A DNA stretch of 64,000 bases from Hominilimicola fabiformis (GTDB lineage: Bacteria > Bacillota > Clostridia > UBA1381): contig NZ_JAJEQM010000002.1 in the NCBI RefSeq assembly GCF_020687385.1, positions 186,001-250,000 of the forward strand. Reading direction: 5' to 3'. Shown in pieces: positions 27,208 to 37,676 of this stretch. Every line of letters starts with the position of its first letter. Within the stretch, counting starts at the first letter, position 1. The position numbers and the translations under genes were made by a program. Under the pieces are notes generated by a model, which saw nothing but the letters and a program-made list of their open reading frames with translations, had not been told where the DNA came from and made no database searches.

Positions 27208-27350
27208 GTGACAAAATCCATATTTATCTGCATAATTACATACTTGACAGAGTTGCACAGAGCATAACTTTTTTATATATTACATTATGGTCAAAATGCA
27301 CGGAATTAAAACAATCAAGAAAAAATATGAAATAAGAAATTCGTTTTATG

Positions 27351-27379
27351 TAGACTATTTTTTGTATTTGTGGTATAAT
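27351..27379 (+). promoter_or_regulatory. Sigma-A promoter of the M18 aminopeptidase gene
   Basis: TAGACT (27351-27356), 17 bases, TATAAT (27374-27379). The leader of about 85 bases contains a GTCCGC...GCGGAC inverted repeat close to the ribosome site. Confidence 0.72.
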
Positions 27380-27471
27380 GAGTGTCAATAATAAAAATAA
27401 ATGACGTCTTATTCGTCCGCAATAAGCCGCGTATATTATTTTTATCAGCGGACAGAAAGGTTATGATTTAT

Positions 27472-28878
27472 ATGACAGATAAAGAGTTATTTAATGAATT
27501 ATCATACAAAAGAAAAAATGTGTATGAGAATTTGAGCGAACAGGAATATAAGGAAATGTTTGAACTTTGCGACGAATATCGCGAATTTCTTGATGAGGGA
27601 AAGACAGAACGTGAGTGCGTTGAAAAGTCGATAAAAATGGCTGAACTTCACGGATTTAAGAATATTAATTCAGTAAAGCAGTTAAAGGCGGGAGATAAGG
27701 TTTATAAGATTAACAGAAACAAAAATATTTTACTTGCGGTTATCGGCAGTGAAGATATTAAAAACGGTGTAAATCTTGTCGGCGCACATATCGATTCACC
27801 AAGACTTGACTTAAAGCAAAATCCGCTATATGAAAGCAATGATATGGCACTTTTGAAAACACATTATTACGGCGGTATTAAGAAGTATCAATGGACTGCA
27901 ATTCCGCTTGCTATGCACGGTGTTATATTTACAAAAGAGGGTAAAAAGGTGACATTAAATATAGGTGAAAATGAAAACGACCCTGTATTTTGCGTGACAG
28001 ACCTTTTGCCGCATTTGGCTAAAGATCAAATGACAAAGAAGATGATTGACGGAATAGAGGGAGAAAATCTTAATATTCTTATAGGCGGTATGCCTGTTAA
28101 ATCGGAAGATGTAAGCGAAAAGGTTAAGTTCGCGATTTTGAAACATCTTAACGAAAAATACGGCATAACAGAAAGAGATTTCTTAAGTGCCGAAATTGAA
28201 ATTGTACCTGCTTTCAAGGCTAAGAATGTCGGACTTGACGAAAGCTTTGTCGGTGCATACGGTCAAGATGACAGAGTGTGTGCATTTACTACATTAAAGG
28301 GTATATTCGCTGTTGAAAATCCTAAAAAGACAGCACTTGCAATCCTTGTTGATAAAGAAGAAATCGGTTCAACGGGTAATACGGGTATGCTTAGTGCATT
28401 CTTTGAAATGACTCTTGCGGAAATTATTGAAAAGATTAACGGCAACTGCACAATTACCGATTATAATACAACAATAGAAAATTCAGCTTGCTTGTCATCG
28501 GACGTCGGTGCGGCAGTCGATCCGAACTATGAATCCGTATACGAAAAACGTAATGCGGCATTTGCAGGCTATGGTATGGTGCTTATGAAGTATACAGGTG
28601 CAAGAGGTAAGTCGGAGTCGTCAGACGCGTCTGCCGAATTTGTTTATGAAATAGGTAAGATACTTGACGATAACGGAGTTATTTGGCAAACAAGCGAACT
28701 CGGTAAGGTTGATCAAGGCGGCGGCGGTACAATCGCACAGTACGTTGCTAATCTTAATATGGACGTTATTGACTGCGGTGTTCCTGTACTTTCAATGCAC
28801 GCACCGTTTGAAGTTACAGCAAAGAGTGACGTATATATGGCATATAAATCATATGTTGCATTTTATAATAACAGATAG
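27472..28878 (+). CDS. M18 family aminopeptidase
   Basis: A 468-residue two-zinc aminopeptidase, usually acting on acidic or neutral N-terminal residues in the cytoplasm. Metal-binding and catalytic segments are GAHIDSPRLDLKQNP (His and Asp), DKEEIGSTGNTGM (Glu), SSDVGAAVDPNYE (Asp) and VLSMHAPFEV (His). ATG 27472 is chosen because AGAAAGG lies 11 bases upstream; ATG 27463 is too near it, and the open frame further upstream covers the leader. Monocistronic, with promoter and terminator. Confidence 0.92.
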   Translation: MTDKELFNELSYKRKNVYENLSEQEYKEMFELCDEYREFLDEGKTERECVEKSIKMAELHGFKNINSVKQLKAGDKVYKINRNKNILLAVIGSEDIKNGVNLVGAHIDSPRLDLKQNPLYESNDMALLKTHYYGGIKKYQWTAIPLAMHGVIFTKEGKKVTLNIGENENDPVFCVTDLLPHLAKDQMTKKMIDGIEGENLNILIGGMPVKSEDVSEKVKFAILKHLNEKYGITERDFLSAEIEIVPAFKAKNVGLDESFVGAYGQDDRVCAFTTLKGIFAVENPKKTALAILVDKEEIGSTGNTGMLSAFFEMTLAEIIEKINGNCTITDYNTTIENSACLSSDVGAAVDPNYESVYEKRNAAFAGYGMVLMKYTGARGKSESSDASAEFVYEIGKILDDNGVIWQTSELGKVDQGGGGTIAQYVANLNMDVIDCGVPVLSMHAPFEVTAKSDVYMAYKSYVAFYNNR

Positions 28879-28881
28879 TAG

Positions 28882-28919
28882 AAATGAGCCTGTCGACATT
28901 TTGTCGACAGGCTCATTTT
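28882..28919. terminator. Bidirectional terminator and copy of a dispersed hairpin
   Basis: AAATGAGCCTGTCGAC, loop ATTTT, GTCGACAGGCTCATTT. The GAGCCTGTCGACA half recurs at 43717-43744 after pcrA. It lies between convergent genes. Confidence 0.92.
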
Positions 28920-28923
28920 GCTT

Positions 28924-29736
28924 TTATTGTTGAGGAAGGTAGTCGGTTGGGTTTACCAAAACTCCGTCTTTTGACATTTCAAAGTGAATATGCGGATCGG
29001 TCACATTTTCACCGGTACATTTACCTGACGTTCCGATAACTTCGCCTGATTTTATTTCTTTACCTACAGTGAGATTTTCAATATTTTCAAGTCCCATATA
29101 TTTCGTTATAAATCCTGCGGCGTGAGATATTATTACATATTCGCCCATTGCGTCTTTGCCTGTTTCGTCAATAACGCCGTCAGCGACGGCTTGTACACTG
29201 CAACCTGTGTTGGCGGCAATGTCAATGCCGTTGTGGGTACGCCAATCGGAAAGCTGTTCGTTGTATTTTAATTTGTCCGAATATCCTTCAAGTGTATTTC
29301 CGTTTACAGGCATAATAAATGCAGGTTGTTCGGATGATACGATAACTGCGGTTTGGTCAACGTCGGGATTGTTGACTGCATAGTCCTCAACAGGTACTTG
29401 TTGCTCGGACATAACAGGCATATCGGTTTGAGTGTCGGTACTTTGAGCGGTTTCGGTATCAGATACAACTTCCGAACTCTCTTCTACATTTGCTGATGAA
29501 GCCTCTTGAGTTTCATCTTCTGAAACGTTCAGAGCGGAAGATGTGAATTTGTCGGTTGAATCCGAAAAAACTTCGCTGCCACTGTTATCGGCTATCTCAT
29601 TGCTTAGCATACTTGATGAGTCTGAATTGTGTCTTTCGGTAAAATAACCGGCTATACCGATTGCCAATACACAGCAACAAAGTGCTATGTAAAAGCTTGG
29701 TAGCTTTTTTGTTTCCTTTTTTTGTTGTTGATTCAT
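28924..29736 (-). CDS. M23 metallopeptidase-domain membrane protein, SpoIIQ-like
   Basis: A 270-residue protein with a short cytoplasmic end, one membrane segment (residues 14-33) and a long Ser/Glu/Thr-rich extracytoplasmic linker (35-140). The C-terminal LytM/M23 domain has its zinc ligands intact: His and Asp in RTHNGIDIAA and His in DPHIHFEMS. One membrane segment plus a C-terminal M23 domain fits SpoIIQ of the forespore-mother cell channel; Clostridial SpoIIQ keeps the metal site that Bacillus SpoIIQ has lost. A vegetative endopeptidase is the alternative. ATG 29736 has GGAGG 8 bases upstream. spoIID, spoIIID and spoIIIA genes are not next to it. Confidence 0.75.
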   Translation of the reverse strand: MNQQQKKETKKLPSFYIALCCCVLAIGIAGYFTERHNSDSSSMLSNEIADNSGSEVFSDSTDKFTSSALNVSEDETQEASSANVEESSEVVSDTETAQSTDTQTDMPVMSEQQVPVEDYAVNNPDVDQTAVIVSSEQPAFIMPVNGNTLEGYSDKLKYNEQLSDWRTHNGIDIAANTGCSVQAVADGVIDETGKDAMGEYVIISHAAGFITKYMGLENIENLTVGKEIKSGEVIGTSGKCTGENVTDPHIHFEMSKDGVLVNPTDYLPQQ

Positions 29737-30007
29737 TTTGTGTTCCTCCATATACATTGTAGTATTTAGTATTGTTTCCTTAATTTTCTGTATTATACAT
29801 TTTGCTAAATAAAAATTTTACATAAATAATTGACAGGTATGACGGAAAGTGTGTCTTTTAAAATTCACGGTGATTATAGCAGTTGTTATTAAAAAAGTTA
29901 ATTCATTATTCGTGTTATTAGGGTATAGGAAGCCGTAAGGCACTCGGTATGGGTGGTGACGAACAGAATATGCTTTTGGTATAGCTAAAAAGAATTTCTT
30001 AAAATTT
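29737..30007 (+). other. Noncoding region upstream of queA with coding-like fragment
   Basis: This 271-base stretch has no convincing gene. It contains a TTGACA at 29830, a GCC-GTAA-GGC hairpin (29932-29941) and three GGTAT repeats (29922, 29946, 29979). One frame, from the TAG at 29919 to the TAG at 29982, reads like a protein C-terminus (SRKALGMGGDEQNMLLV). With the terminator that follows, this is either an unrecognised small RNA or the decayed 3' end of a lost gene. It does not match the riboswitch or T-box consensus sequences I know, including preQ1. Confidence 0.4.
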
Positions 30008-30050
30008 AATAAGGTTGTCGCAAACTATTGCAACAACCTTATTTTTTTGG
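30008..30050 (+). terminator. Intrinsic terminator upstream of queA
   Basis: AATAAGGTTGT-C-GCAA, loop ACTA, TTGC-A-ACAACCTTATT then seven T in all. It ends a transcript that comes from the 29.8-30.0 kb element, since no gene precedes it on this strand. Confidence 0.9.
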
Positions 30051-30056
30051 TATAAT
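30028..30056 (+). promoter_or_regulatory. Sigma-A promoter of queA-tgt, overlapping a terminator
   Basis: TTGCAA (30028-30033), 17 bases, TATAAT (30051-30056). The -35 lies in the 3' arm of the terminator stem, so transcription of the upstream element and firing of this promoter share bases. Confidence 0.75.
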
Positions 30057-30091
30057 GTAATCTAAATGAACAGAAAAAAGAGGTAATTATT

Positions 30092-31117
30092 TTGAAAAGA
30101 ACGGATTTTTATTATGACTTGCCCGAAGAACTTATTGCACAAGAACCTTTAAAGGACAGAAGTTCTTCAAGGCTTATGATACTTGATAAAAATACAGGTG
30201 AAATTGAGCATAAGCATTTTTATGATATAGTCGATGAACTAAATGAGGGTGATGCACTTATATTGAATGATACAAAGGTACTCCCGGCGCGTCTGTACGG
30301 TCAAAAGGAGGGTACGGGCGGTGCTATTGAATTTTTGCTTTTGCATAAGCATACGCTTGATACTTGGGAAGTGATTTTGAAACCTGGCAGAAAAGCTAAA
30401 CCCGGTGCAAGATTTGTTTTTGGCAACGGTGAGCTTAAAGCAGAGGTTTTGGACGTTATAAATGACGGTAACAGACTTGTTAAGTTTGAGTATGAGGGAG
30501 TATTTGAGGAGGTTTTGGATAAACTCGGAGAAATGCCTCTGCCTCACTATATAACACATAAACTTGAAGATAAAAACAGATACCAAACAGTGTATGCAAA
30601 AAATCCCGGCAGTGCGGCGGCACCTACGGCAGGACTTCACTTTACACCCGAATTGCTTGAAAAGATTAAGGCAAAAGGCGTTAATATAGGTTATGTAACA
30701 CTTCACGTCGGACTAGGAACATTCAGACCTGTTAAAGCCGACGATATACTTGAACATAAAATGCACTCGGAATTTTATATACTTCCGCAGGAAACAGCCG
30801 ATTTGGTAAATAAAACAAAATCAAACGGTAAACGTGTAATTTCTGTCGGAACAACTGCTACAAGAGTTTTGGAAACGGTCGGAATGGAAAACGAAAAACT
30901 TGAACAAAAAACAGGTTGGACGAATATATTTATTTATCCGGGTAAGGAATTTCACGTTATAGATGCGCTTATAACAAACTTCCACTTGCCTGAATCAACA
31001 CTTATAATGCTTGTAAGTGCTTTGGCAGGCAGAGAAAATGTGCTGAATGCCTATAAAACAGCGGTACAGGAAAAATACAGATTTTTTTCATTTGGCGATG
31101 CGATGCTTATAAAATAA
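30092..31117 (+). CDS. queA: S-adenosylmethionine:tRNA ribosyltransferase-isomerase QueA
   Basis: A 341-residue enzyme that transfers and rearranges the ribosyl part of SAM onto preQ1 at tRNA position 34, making epoxyqueuosine. The typical N-terminus [16 protein letters not shown], the [13 protein letters not shown] segment, [13 protein letters not shown] and [14 protein letters not shown] are QueA signatures. It starts at TTG (30092) behind AAGAGGT. tgt follows after 12 bases, as in many bacteria. In Bacillus this pair lies after ruvAB; here it is detached. Confidence 0.97.
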   Translation: MKRTDFYYDLPEELIAQEPLKDRSSSRLMILDKNTGEIEHKHFYDIVDELNEGDALILNDTKVLPARLYGQKEGTGGAIEFLLLHKHTLDTWEVILKPGRKAKPGARFVFGNGELKAEVLDVINDGNRLVKFEYEGVFEEVLDKLGEMPLPHYITHKLEDKNRYQTVYAKNPGSAAAPTAGLHFTPELLEKIKAKGVNIGYVTLHVGLGTFRPVKADDILEHKMHSEFYILPQETADLVNKTKSNGKRVISVGTTATRVLETVGMENEKLEQKTGWTNIFIYPGKEFHVIDALITNFHLPESTLIMLVSALAGRENVLNAYKTAVQEKYRFFSFGDAMLIK

Positions 31118-32260
<1,143 letters not shown>

Positions 32261-32295
32261 TAGTGCAAAAACTATAATTAAATGACAATTCTATA

Positions 32296-32324
32296 TTGCT
32301 TTTTTGTGAAAGTTTTGGTATAAT
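32296..32324 (+). promoter_or_regulatory. Sigma-A promoter of the pyrH operon
   Basis: TTGCTT (32296-32301), 17 bases, TATAAT (32319-32324), with TGG before the -10 as in extended -10 promoters. Confidence 0.75.
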
Positions 32325-32364
32325 ATTATACAATATGAATAACAATTTAAGGAGGATACCATAG

Positions 32365-33084
32365 ATGAGAGCAAAGTATAAGAGAGTGCTTTTAAAAATA
32401 AGCGGAGAGGCACTTGCGGGAACAAATGGATTTGGACTTGATGAGCATACTATTGCACATATCAGTGAGAACATAAAGAAAATTGTGGACATGGGTGTAC
32501 AGGTTTCAATCGTTGTAGGCGGAGGAAATATCTGGAGAGGACGAAGCAGTGAAAATATGGACAGAACAAGAGCTGACCATATGGGTATGCTTGCAACTGC
32601 GATAAATGCGTTGGCACTTTGCAGTGCACTTGAAAACTGCAATGTACCTACAAGAGTGCAGACTGCGATTGAAATGCGACAGGTGGCAGAACCTTATATC
32701 AGAGGTAAGGCTGAAAGACATCTTGAAAAGGGCAGAGTAGTAATATTCGGCTGCGGAACAGGTAATCCGTTTATGTCAACAGATACAGCCGCCGCACTTC
32801 GTGCAGTTGAAACAGATTCACAGGTTATATTACTTGCAAAGAAAGTTGATGCAGTATATGACAGCGACCCTAATATAAATCCTGACGCAAAGAAATATGA
32901 TGTACTTTCATTCAGTGATATACTTTCAAAAAATCTCGGCGTAATGGATTCAACTGCGGCATCAATGTGTCGTGATAATAATATGCCTATACTTGTTTTC
33001 GGTCTTAGCGACCCTGAAAACATTGTAAGAGCGGTAAAAGGCGAAAAAATCGGTACACTTGTAAATAATGAGGGTAAACTTTAA
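32365..33084 (+). CDS. pyrH: UMP kinase
   Basis: A 239-residue hexameric amino-acid-kinase-fold enzyme that phosphorylates UMP to [14 protein letters not shown] (N-terminal Lys/Gly loop), [10 protein letters not shown] and [15 protein letters not shown] bind the nucleotides; [19 protein letters not shown] is the ATP-side signature. AAGGAGG lies 8 bases before the ATG. It opens the pyrH-frr-uppS-cdsA-dxr-rseP-ispG run. rpsB and tsf, the usual upstream neighbours, are replaced here by queA-tgt. Confidence 0.97.
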   Translation: MRAKYKRVLLKISGEALAGTNGFGLDEHTIAHISENIKKIVDMGVQVSIVVGGGNIWRGRSSENMDRTRADHMGMLATAINALALCSALENCNVPTRVQTAIEMRQVAEPYIRGKAERHLEKGRVVIFGCGTGNPFMSTDTAAALRAVETDSQVILLAKKVDAVYDSDPNINPDAKKYDVLSFSDILSKNLGVMDSTAASMCRDNNMPILVFGLSDPENIVRAVKGEKIGTLVNNEGKL

Positions 33085-33117
33085 GATTAATTGATATATT
33101 TAAGGAGGAATTTTAAA

Positions 33118-33669
33118 ATGGGTAAGTATCCTGAAATTGAAGAAAAGATGGAAAAAAGAATAAACGGTTATGCGGGTGAATTAAAGACAATCCGTGCAGG
33201 ACGTGCAAACGCGTCTGTACTTGATAAAGTTGCTATTGATTACTACGGTACAATGACGCCTGTCCAACAGGTAGGTTCAATCTCATCACCTGAACCGAGA
33301 TTACTTGTTATTCAACCTTGGGACGCAAGCGTTTTAAAGGAAATCGAAAAGGCAATCAATGCGTCTGATATTGGTATAGCACCTCAAAATGACGGTAAGG
33401 TTATAAGACTTAACTTCCCTCCGCTGACAGAGGAAAGAAGAAAAGAACTTGTTAAGACTGTAAAGAAGTATACAGAAGAAGCAAAGGTACAAATCCGTAA
33501 TGCAAGACGTGACGCAATGGATAAGTACAAGGCTATGAAGAAAGACGGCGAAATCACAGAGGACGATTTGAAAGAAACAGAAAAGGATATACAAAACTTG
33601 ACAGATAAGTATATTAAAGAAATTGATAATATCAGTGCCGCAAAGGAAAAAGAAATCCTTGAGGTTTGA
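33118..33669 (+). CDS. frr: Ribosome recycling factor
   Basis: RRF splits the post-termination ribosome together with EF-G. The start is ATG 33118, 9 bases after AAGGAGGA, giving 183 residues, close to the family's 185; the nine preceding in-frame codons lie before that site. [38 protein letters not shown] and [17 protein letters not shown] are diagnostic. A 23-base hairpin follows before uppS. Confidence 0.97.
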   Translation: MGKYPEIEEKMEKRINGYAGELKTIRAGRANASVLDKVAIDYYGTMTPVQQVGSISSPEPRLLVIQPWDASVLKEIEKAINASDIGIAPQNDGKVIRLNFPPLTEERRKELVKTVKKYTEEAKVQIRNARRDAMDKYKAMKKDGEITEDDLKETEKDIQNLTDKYIKEIDNISAAKEKEILEV

Positions 33670-33692
33670 TAATTAAAATCACTACGCATATG

Positions 33693-33715
33693 ACCGGCAG
33701 GCTAAGTCTGCCGGT
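33693..33715 (+). other. Hairpin between frr and uppS
   Basis: Perfect ACCGGCAG / CTGCCGGT stem with a 7-base loop but no T-run after it. It may stabilise or process the operon mRNA rather than end it. Confidence 0.5.
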
Positions 33716-33740
33716 ATTGTGCTAAATAGAGAGGTATCGT

Positions 33741-34481
33741 ATGTTTTTTTCAAAGAAAAAGAAAATCAATGAAATAGATATGTCAAGACTTCCGCAGCAT
33801 ATCGGAATTATAATGGACGGTAACGGCAGATGGGCGAAAAAAAGAGGTTTGCCGAGAAGTGCCGGACACAGTGCCGGAGCGGATTCACTGAAAAAAATTA
33901 TCACAGAGGCAAATAATCTCGGTGTAAAGTATATAACGGTATATGCTTTTTCAACGGAAAATTGGAAACGACCGAAAGAAGAAGTAGACTATCTTATGTC
34001 GCTTTTGCTTGACTATCTGAGAAATGCTGAAAAAACTCTTTCGGGAGAGAATGTCGTTATTCGTGTAATCGGTTCAAGAAAAGGTCTGTCCGAAGAAATT
34101 TGCCGGCAGATTATAAAGACAGAGAATTTTACAAAGAATAATACAGGAATTGTTATGAATATCGCTCTTAACTACGGCGGTCGTGAAGAAATTGTCAATG
34201 CGGTAAAAAATATCTGTAAGGACGTTAAGGACGGCAAGCAGAATGTTGATGATATTGACGATGAAGTTTTTTCAAGCTATTTGTATACCGCAAATCAGCC
34301 TGACGTTGACTTGCTTATCAGAACAAGCGGTGAGCAGAGATTGTCAAACTTTATGCTTTGGCAGGTAAGCTATGCGGAAATGTGGTTTACCGATAAGCTA
34401 TGGCCTGATTTTAAACCGGCTGATTTACATAAGGCTATAATCGATTTTCAAAACAGAGGCAGAAGATTTGGGGGTGTGTAA
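33741..34481 (+). CDS. uppS: Undecaprenyl diphosphate synthase (isoprenyl transferase)
   Basis: A 246-residue cis-prenyltransferase that makes the C55 carrier lipid for peptidoglycan and teichoic acids. IIMDGNGRWAKKRGLPRSAGH near the N-terminus has the catalytic Asp and pyrophosphate-binding Gly-Asn-Gly-Arg. TVYAFSTENWKRP and the C-terminal DLLIRTSGEQRLSNFMLWQVSYAE are family signatures. AGAGAGG precedes the ATG. cdsA starts 2 bases after its stop, so they are translationally close. Confidence 0.97.
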   Translation: MFFSKKKKINEIDMSRLPQHIGIIMDGNGRWAKKRGLPRSAGHSAGADSLKKIITEANNLGVKYITVYAFSTENWKRPKEEVDYLMSLLLDYLRNAEKTLSGENVVIRVIGSRKGLSEEICRQIIKTENFTKNNTGIVMNIALNYGGREEIVNAVKNICKDVKDGKQNVDDIDDEVFSSYLYTANQPDVDLLIRTSGEQRLSNFMLWQVSYAEMWFTDKLWPDFKPADLHKAIIDFQNRGRRFGGV

Positions 34482-34483
34482 AA

Positions 34484-35320
34484 ATGGTTAAGAGAATTAT
34501 AACGTCGGTGGTGGCATTGGCGGTATTTGTTGGTATACTGTTTTTACCGCCGATATGCTTTACAGTTGCACTTGCGGCGGTTATATTATTTATGCTATAT
34601 GAGTGTTACAGTGCGACAAAAGCCGATTTGGGTATGAAAACTATCGGATTTATTTCGGCTGTTATATTGATGTCATCAATTTATTTTTGTAAAGCAATAG
34701 AGTGGGATACTTTTGCATGGGCAACTGCGTCAATAGGTATAATTTTTATCATAGCACTGCATATGATTACAGTAGTGGCAAAGCACGGTAAAAGAAATTA
34801 TAAGGATATACTTTCAAACGGTTTCTTAACTATATATATTGTACTTTCGATGAGTTGCGTGTGGCTTGCAAAAGAAACGTTTGATACTGCTACCATGCTT
34901 TTAACATTTATATGTGCGTGGTCGTGTGATACGTTTGCATATTTTACAGGCAGATTTTTAGGCAAACACAAACTGATACCTCACGTCAGCCCAAATAAAA
35001 CGGTTGAAGGCTCTGTCGGTGGTGTTGTCGGTGCAATGGTTATATGTATTGTATATCTATTGATTGTGAAAAATGTATTTGATACAAATATGTTGCAGTG
35101 GAGCAATGTAGTTGTTGAGGGTGCGGTTTACGGTCTTGTAGGCGGTGCATTGTCACAGCTCGGCGATTTGATTGCTTCGGCTATCAAACGCGATACAGGA
35201 ATAAAAGATTTCGGTTGGATATTCCCGGGACACGGCGGATTTATGGACAGATTTGACAGCGTTATGTTTATAGCACCTATTATGTATATATTGCCGATGG
35301 TAATTTTTGGAGTTATGTAG
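34484..35320 (+). CDS. cdsA: Phosphatidate cytidylyltransferase
   Basis: A 278-residue integral membrane enzyme that forms CDP-diacylglycerol from phosphatidic acid and CTP. Seven or eight hydrophobic segments cover most of the protein. The signature is in the C-terminal half: DTFAYFTGRFLGKHKL, SPNKTVEGSVGG and SQLGDLIASAIKRDTGIKDFGWIFPGHGGFMDRFDS. The GGGGGTG at the end of uppS probably serves as ribosome site. Confidence 0.96.
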   Translation: MVKRIITSVVALAVFVGILFLPPICFTVALAAVILFMLYECYSATKADLGMKTIGFISAVILMSSIYFCKAIEWDTFAWATASIGIIFIIALHMITVVAKHGKRNYKDILSNGFLTIYIVLSMSCVWLAKETFDTATMLLTFICAWSCDTFAYFTGRFLGKHKLIPHVSPNKTVEGSVGGVVGAMVICIVYLLIVKNVFDTNMLQWSNVVVEGAVYGLVGGALSQLGDLIASAIKRDTGIKDFGWIFPGHGGFMDRFDSVMFIAPIMYILPMVIFGVM

Positions 35321-35350
35321 GGAATGTCAAATTAATTGGAGAAAAGACAA

Positions 35351-36514
35351 ATGGAATTTGAAAAGAAAATAGCGGTATTGGGGTCAACAGGCTCAATCGG
35401 TACACAGACTCTTGAAATTGCCCGCGAATACAAGGGTATAAAAATAGAGGCAATGTCTGCACATTCAAATATTGATTTGATTGAAAAACAGGCGAGAGAG
35501 TTTAAACCGAAAACGGTGTGCCTTACCGATGAAGGAAAGGCTAAGGATTTGAAAATCAAGCTTGCCGATACCGATATAAAAGTAGTACAAGGAAAAGAAG
35601 GTCTTATAGAAACGGCAACGGCTGACAGTGCTGATACGGTTGTAACCGCGGTTGTCGGTATTTCGGGACTTGAGCCTACAATAGAGGCAATAAAGGCAAA
35701 GAAAAATATTGCTCTTGCGAATAAGGAAACGCTTGTAACAGGCGGTCATATCGTTATGGATTTGGCAAAGGAAAACGGAGTTGCGATACTTCCCGTAGAC
35801 AGTGAACACAGTGCGATATTTCAGTCACTTCAAGGCTGTAAGGACAGACGCGAAGTAAAGAGAATACTTTTAACCGCATCGGGCGGTCCGTTCTTTGGGA
35901 AAAAACGTGAAGAACTGGTTGACATAAAACCTGAGGACGCATTAAAACACCCTAATTGGAATATGGGTGCAAAGGTTACGATAGATTCATCAACGCTTGT
36001 CAATAAAGGACTTGAAGTTATGGAGGCGAAGTGGCTTTTCGGAACGGATAACATAAAAGTTTTGGTACACAGACAGAGCGTTGTACATTCAATGGTTGAG
36101 TTCGTGGATAACGGAGTAATTGCACAGCTCGGTGCACCTGATATGCGACTTCCTATACAGTACGCATTGACGTATCCGAACAGACTTCCGATGAAGAATA
36201 ACGAACTTGACTTTACAAAGTATCCGTCACTTACATTTGACGAACCCGACACAGACACGTTTTATGCGTTGAAATTGGCATATGATGCACTTAAAGACGG
36301 CGGTATAAAACCGACTGTATTTAACAGTGCCGATGAGGCGGCGGTTGAGTTGTTTATGCAAGGTAAAATATCTTATCTCGGTATATCCGACGCTATCGCA
36401 AAGGCAATGAGCGAGATTAAAAATATCGAAAATCCGACAATTTCGGATATATGGGAAACAGATAAGTTAGCCCGTGAGATTGTATATAGATTTGAAAAGG
36501 AGAGTTTAATTTGA
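35351..36514 (+). CDS. dxr: 1-deoxy-D-xylulose 5-phosphate reductoisomerase
   Basis: A 387-residue NADPH-dependent enzyme making MEP, the committed step of the MEP isoprenoid pathway. The dinucleotide-binding N-terminus is AVLGSTGSIGTQTLE, the metal and substrate-binding residues are in PVDSEHSAIFQSL, and ATIDSSTLVNKGLEVMEAKWLF follows. ATG 35351 is preferred because GGAG lies 9 bases upstream; TTG 35336 precedes it in frame but lacks a ribosome site. The stop overlaps the rseP TTG start. Confidence 0.96.
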   Translation: MEFEKKIAVLGSTGSIGTQTLEIAREYKGIKIEAMSAHSNIDLIEKQAREFKPKTVCLTDEGKAKDLKIKLADTDIKVVQGKEGLIETATADSADTVVTAVVGISGLEPTIEAIKAKKNIALANKETLVTGGHIVMDLAKENGVAILPVDSEHSAIFQSLQGCKDRREVKRILLTASGGPFFGKKREELVDIKPEDALKHPNWNMGAKVTIDSSTLVNKGLEVMEAKWLFGTDNIKVLVHRQSVVHSMVEFVDNGVIAQLGAPDMRLPIQYALTYPNRLPMKNNELDFTKYPSLTFDEPDTDTFYALKLAYDALKDGGIKPTVFNSADEAAVELFMQGKISYLGISDAIAKAMSEIKNIENPTISDIWETDKLAREIVYRFEKESLI

Positions 36515-37665
36515 TAACTGCGATTGTATCTGTTGTAATGTTCCTTGTAATGGTTTCACTGCACGAATTCGGTCACTTTATTGTTGCAAAAATGCTGAAC
36601 TTTAAAGTTGATGAATTTTCTGTTGGAATGGGACCTGCAATATTCAAGAAAAAGAAAGGCGAAACACAATACTCAATAAGAATTTTGCCGCTTGGCGGTT
36701 ATTGTAAATTTGAGGGCGAAGATGAAGCCGACAATACCGATCCGCGAGCTTTTTCAAATCAAAAGCCGTGGAAAAGATTGCTTGTGCTTTTGGCAGGCGG
36801 TGTTTTTAATATCATTTTGGGTTTTGTACTGTTTCTTGTTATCGTTCCGTCAACGTCACCTGCACGAACAAATGTTATTGATACGGTTGTTCCGCACAGC
36901 TATATAGAACAAGTCGGAGTACAGCCGAATGATAAGATTATAAAGATTAACGGAAAGAAAATCAATTTCTATAATGATATTTCGCTTTATACTCAAAATT
37001 TCAAAAAAGACGAACAGGCAACCGTAACGGTTTTAAGAAACGGTGAAAAAATCGACTATTCATTTATGCCGACGGAGCAAATTGTCAAAACAACTTACGG
37101 AGAAAACGGCGTGCAAGTCGACAGTACAATAAACGGATACACAACAGGTCAGTTTGTGGAATATTCCGATAAAATGCCTAAGGACGATTCGATTGTAGGT
37201 CAGTCGGAAACAAGCACAAGATATATAATAGGCTTTACACCTAAAACAAAGGATATAACGATATTTAATGTTTGGGGAGAGGCTTTAAATGAAACCGAAT
37301 TTGTGGTTAAGCTTGTGTATCAGTCATTCTGGCAGATGATAACAGGTAAGGTCGGAGTAGACCAAATGTCAGGACCTGTCGGAATTGTAAGCGAAGTGAA
37401 CAACGCGGTTAATTCGGGCAGTTACAGTTGGCTTTATGTGCTTAACTTGGTTGCACTTTTGACAATAAATCTGGGAATATTCAATCTTCTTCCGATACCT
37501 GCACTTGACGGCGGAAGAATATTGTTTGTACTGATTGAAATGATACGCAGAAAGGCTATTCCGCCTGAAAAAGAGGGGATAGTTCATGCAGTCGGAATGT
37601 TATTGTTATTGGCATTCATTGTGTTCGTATCATTCCACGATATAATGCGATTATTCAATAAGTGA
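36511..37665 (+). CDS. rseP: Intramembrane zinc metalloprotease RseP (M50)
   Basis: A 384-residue site-2 protease that cuts anti-sigma factors or signal peptide remnants within the membrane. The active site H18-E-F-G-H22 is in the first membrane segment; the second zinc ligand region is NLLPIPALDGGRILF near the C-terminus. A PDZ domain (about 125-190) lies between. It starts at TTG 36511, overlapping the dxr stop (TTGA), with AAGGAG 7 bases upstream. The dxr-rseP-ispG order is conserved in Firmicutes. Confidence 0.95.
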   Translation: MITAIVSVVMFLVMVSLHEFGHFIVAKMLNFKVDEFSVGMGPAIFKKKKGETQYSIRILPLGGYCKFEGEDEADNTDPRAFSNQKPWKRLLVLLAGGVFNIILGFVLFLVIVPSTSPARTNVIDTVVPHSYIEQVGVQPNDKIIKINGKKINFYNDISLYTQNFKKDEQATVTVLRNGEKIDYSFMPTEQIVKTTYGENGVQVDSTINGYTTGQFVEYSDKMPKDDSIVGQSETSTRYIIGFTPKTKDITIFNVWGEALNETEFVVKLVYQSFWQMITGKVGVDQMSGPVGIVSEVNNAVNSGSYSWLYVLNLVALLTINLGIFNLLPIPALDGGRILFVLIEMIRRKAIPPEKEGIVHAVGMLLLLAFIVFVSFHDIMRLFNK

Positions 37666-37676
37666 GGTTAATATTT

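Noticed and set aside
29920-29985. T-box or preQ1 riboswitch in front of queA-tgt
   Set aside because: GGGTGGTGACG only partly resembles the T-box core GGGTGGNACCGCG and no specifier stem or antiterminator is visible; no preQ1 aptamer sequence is present.
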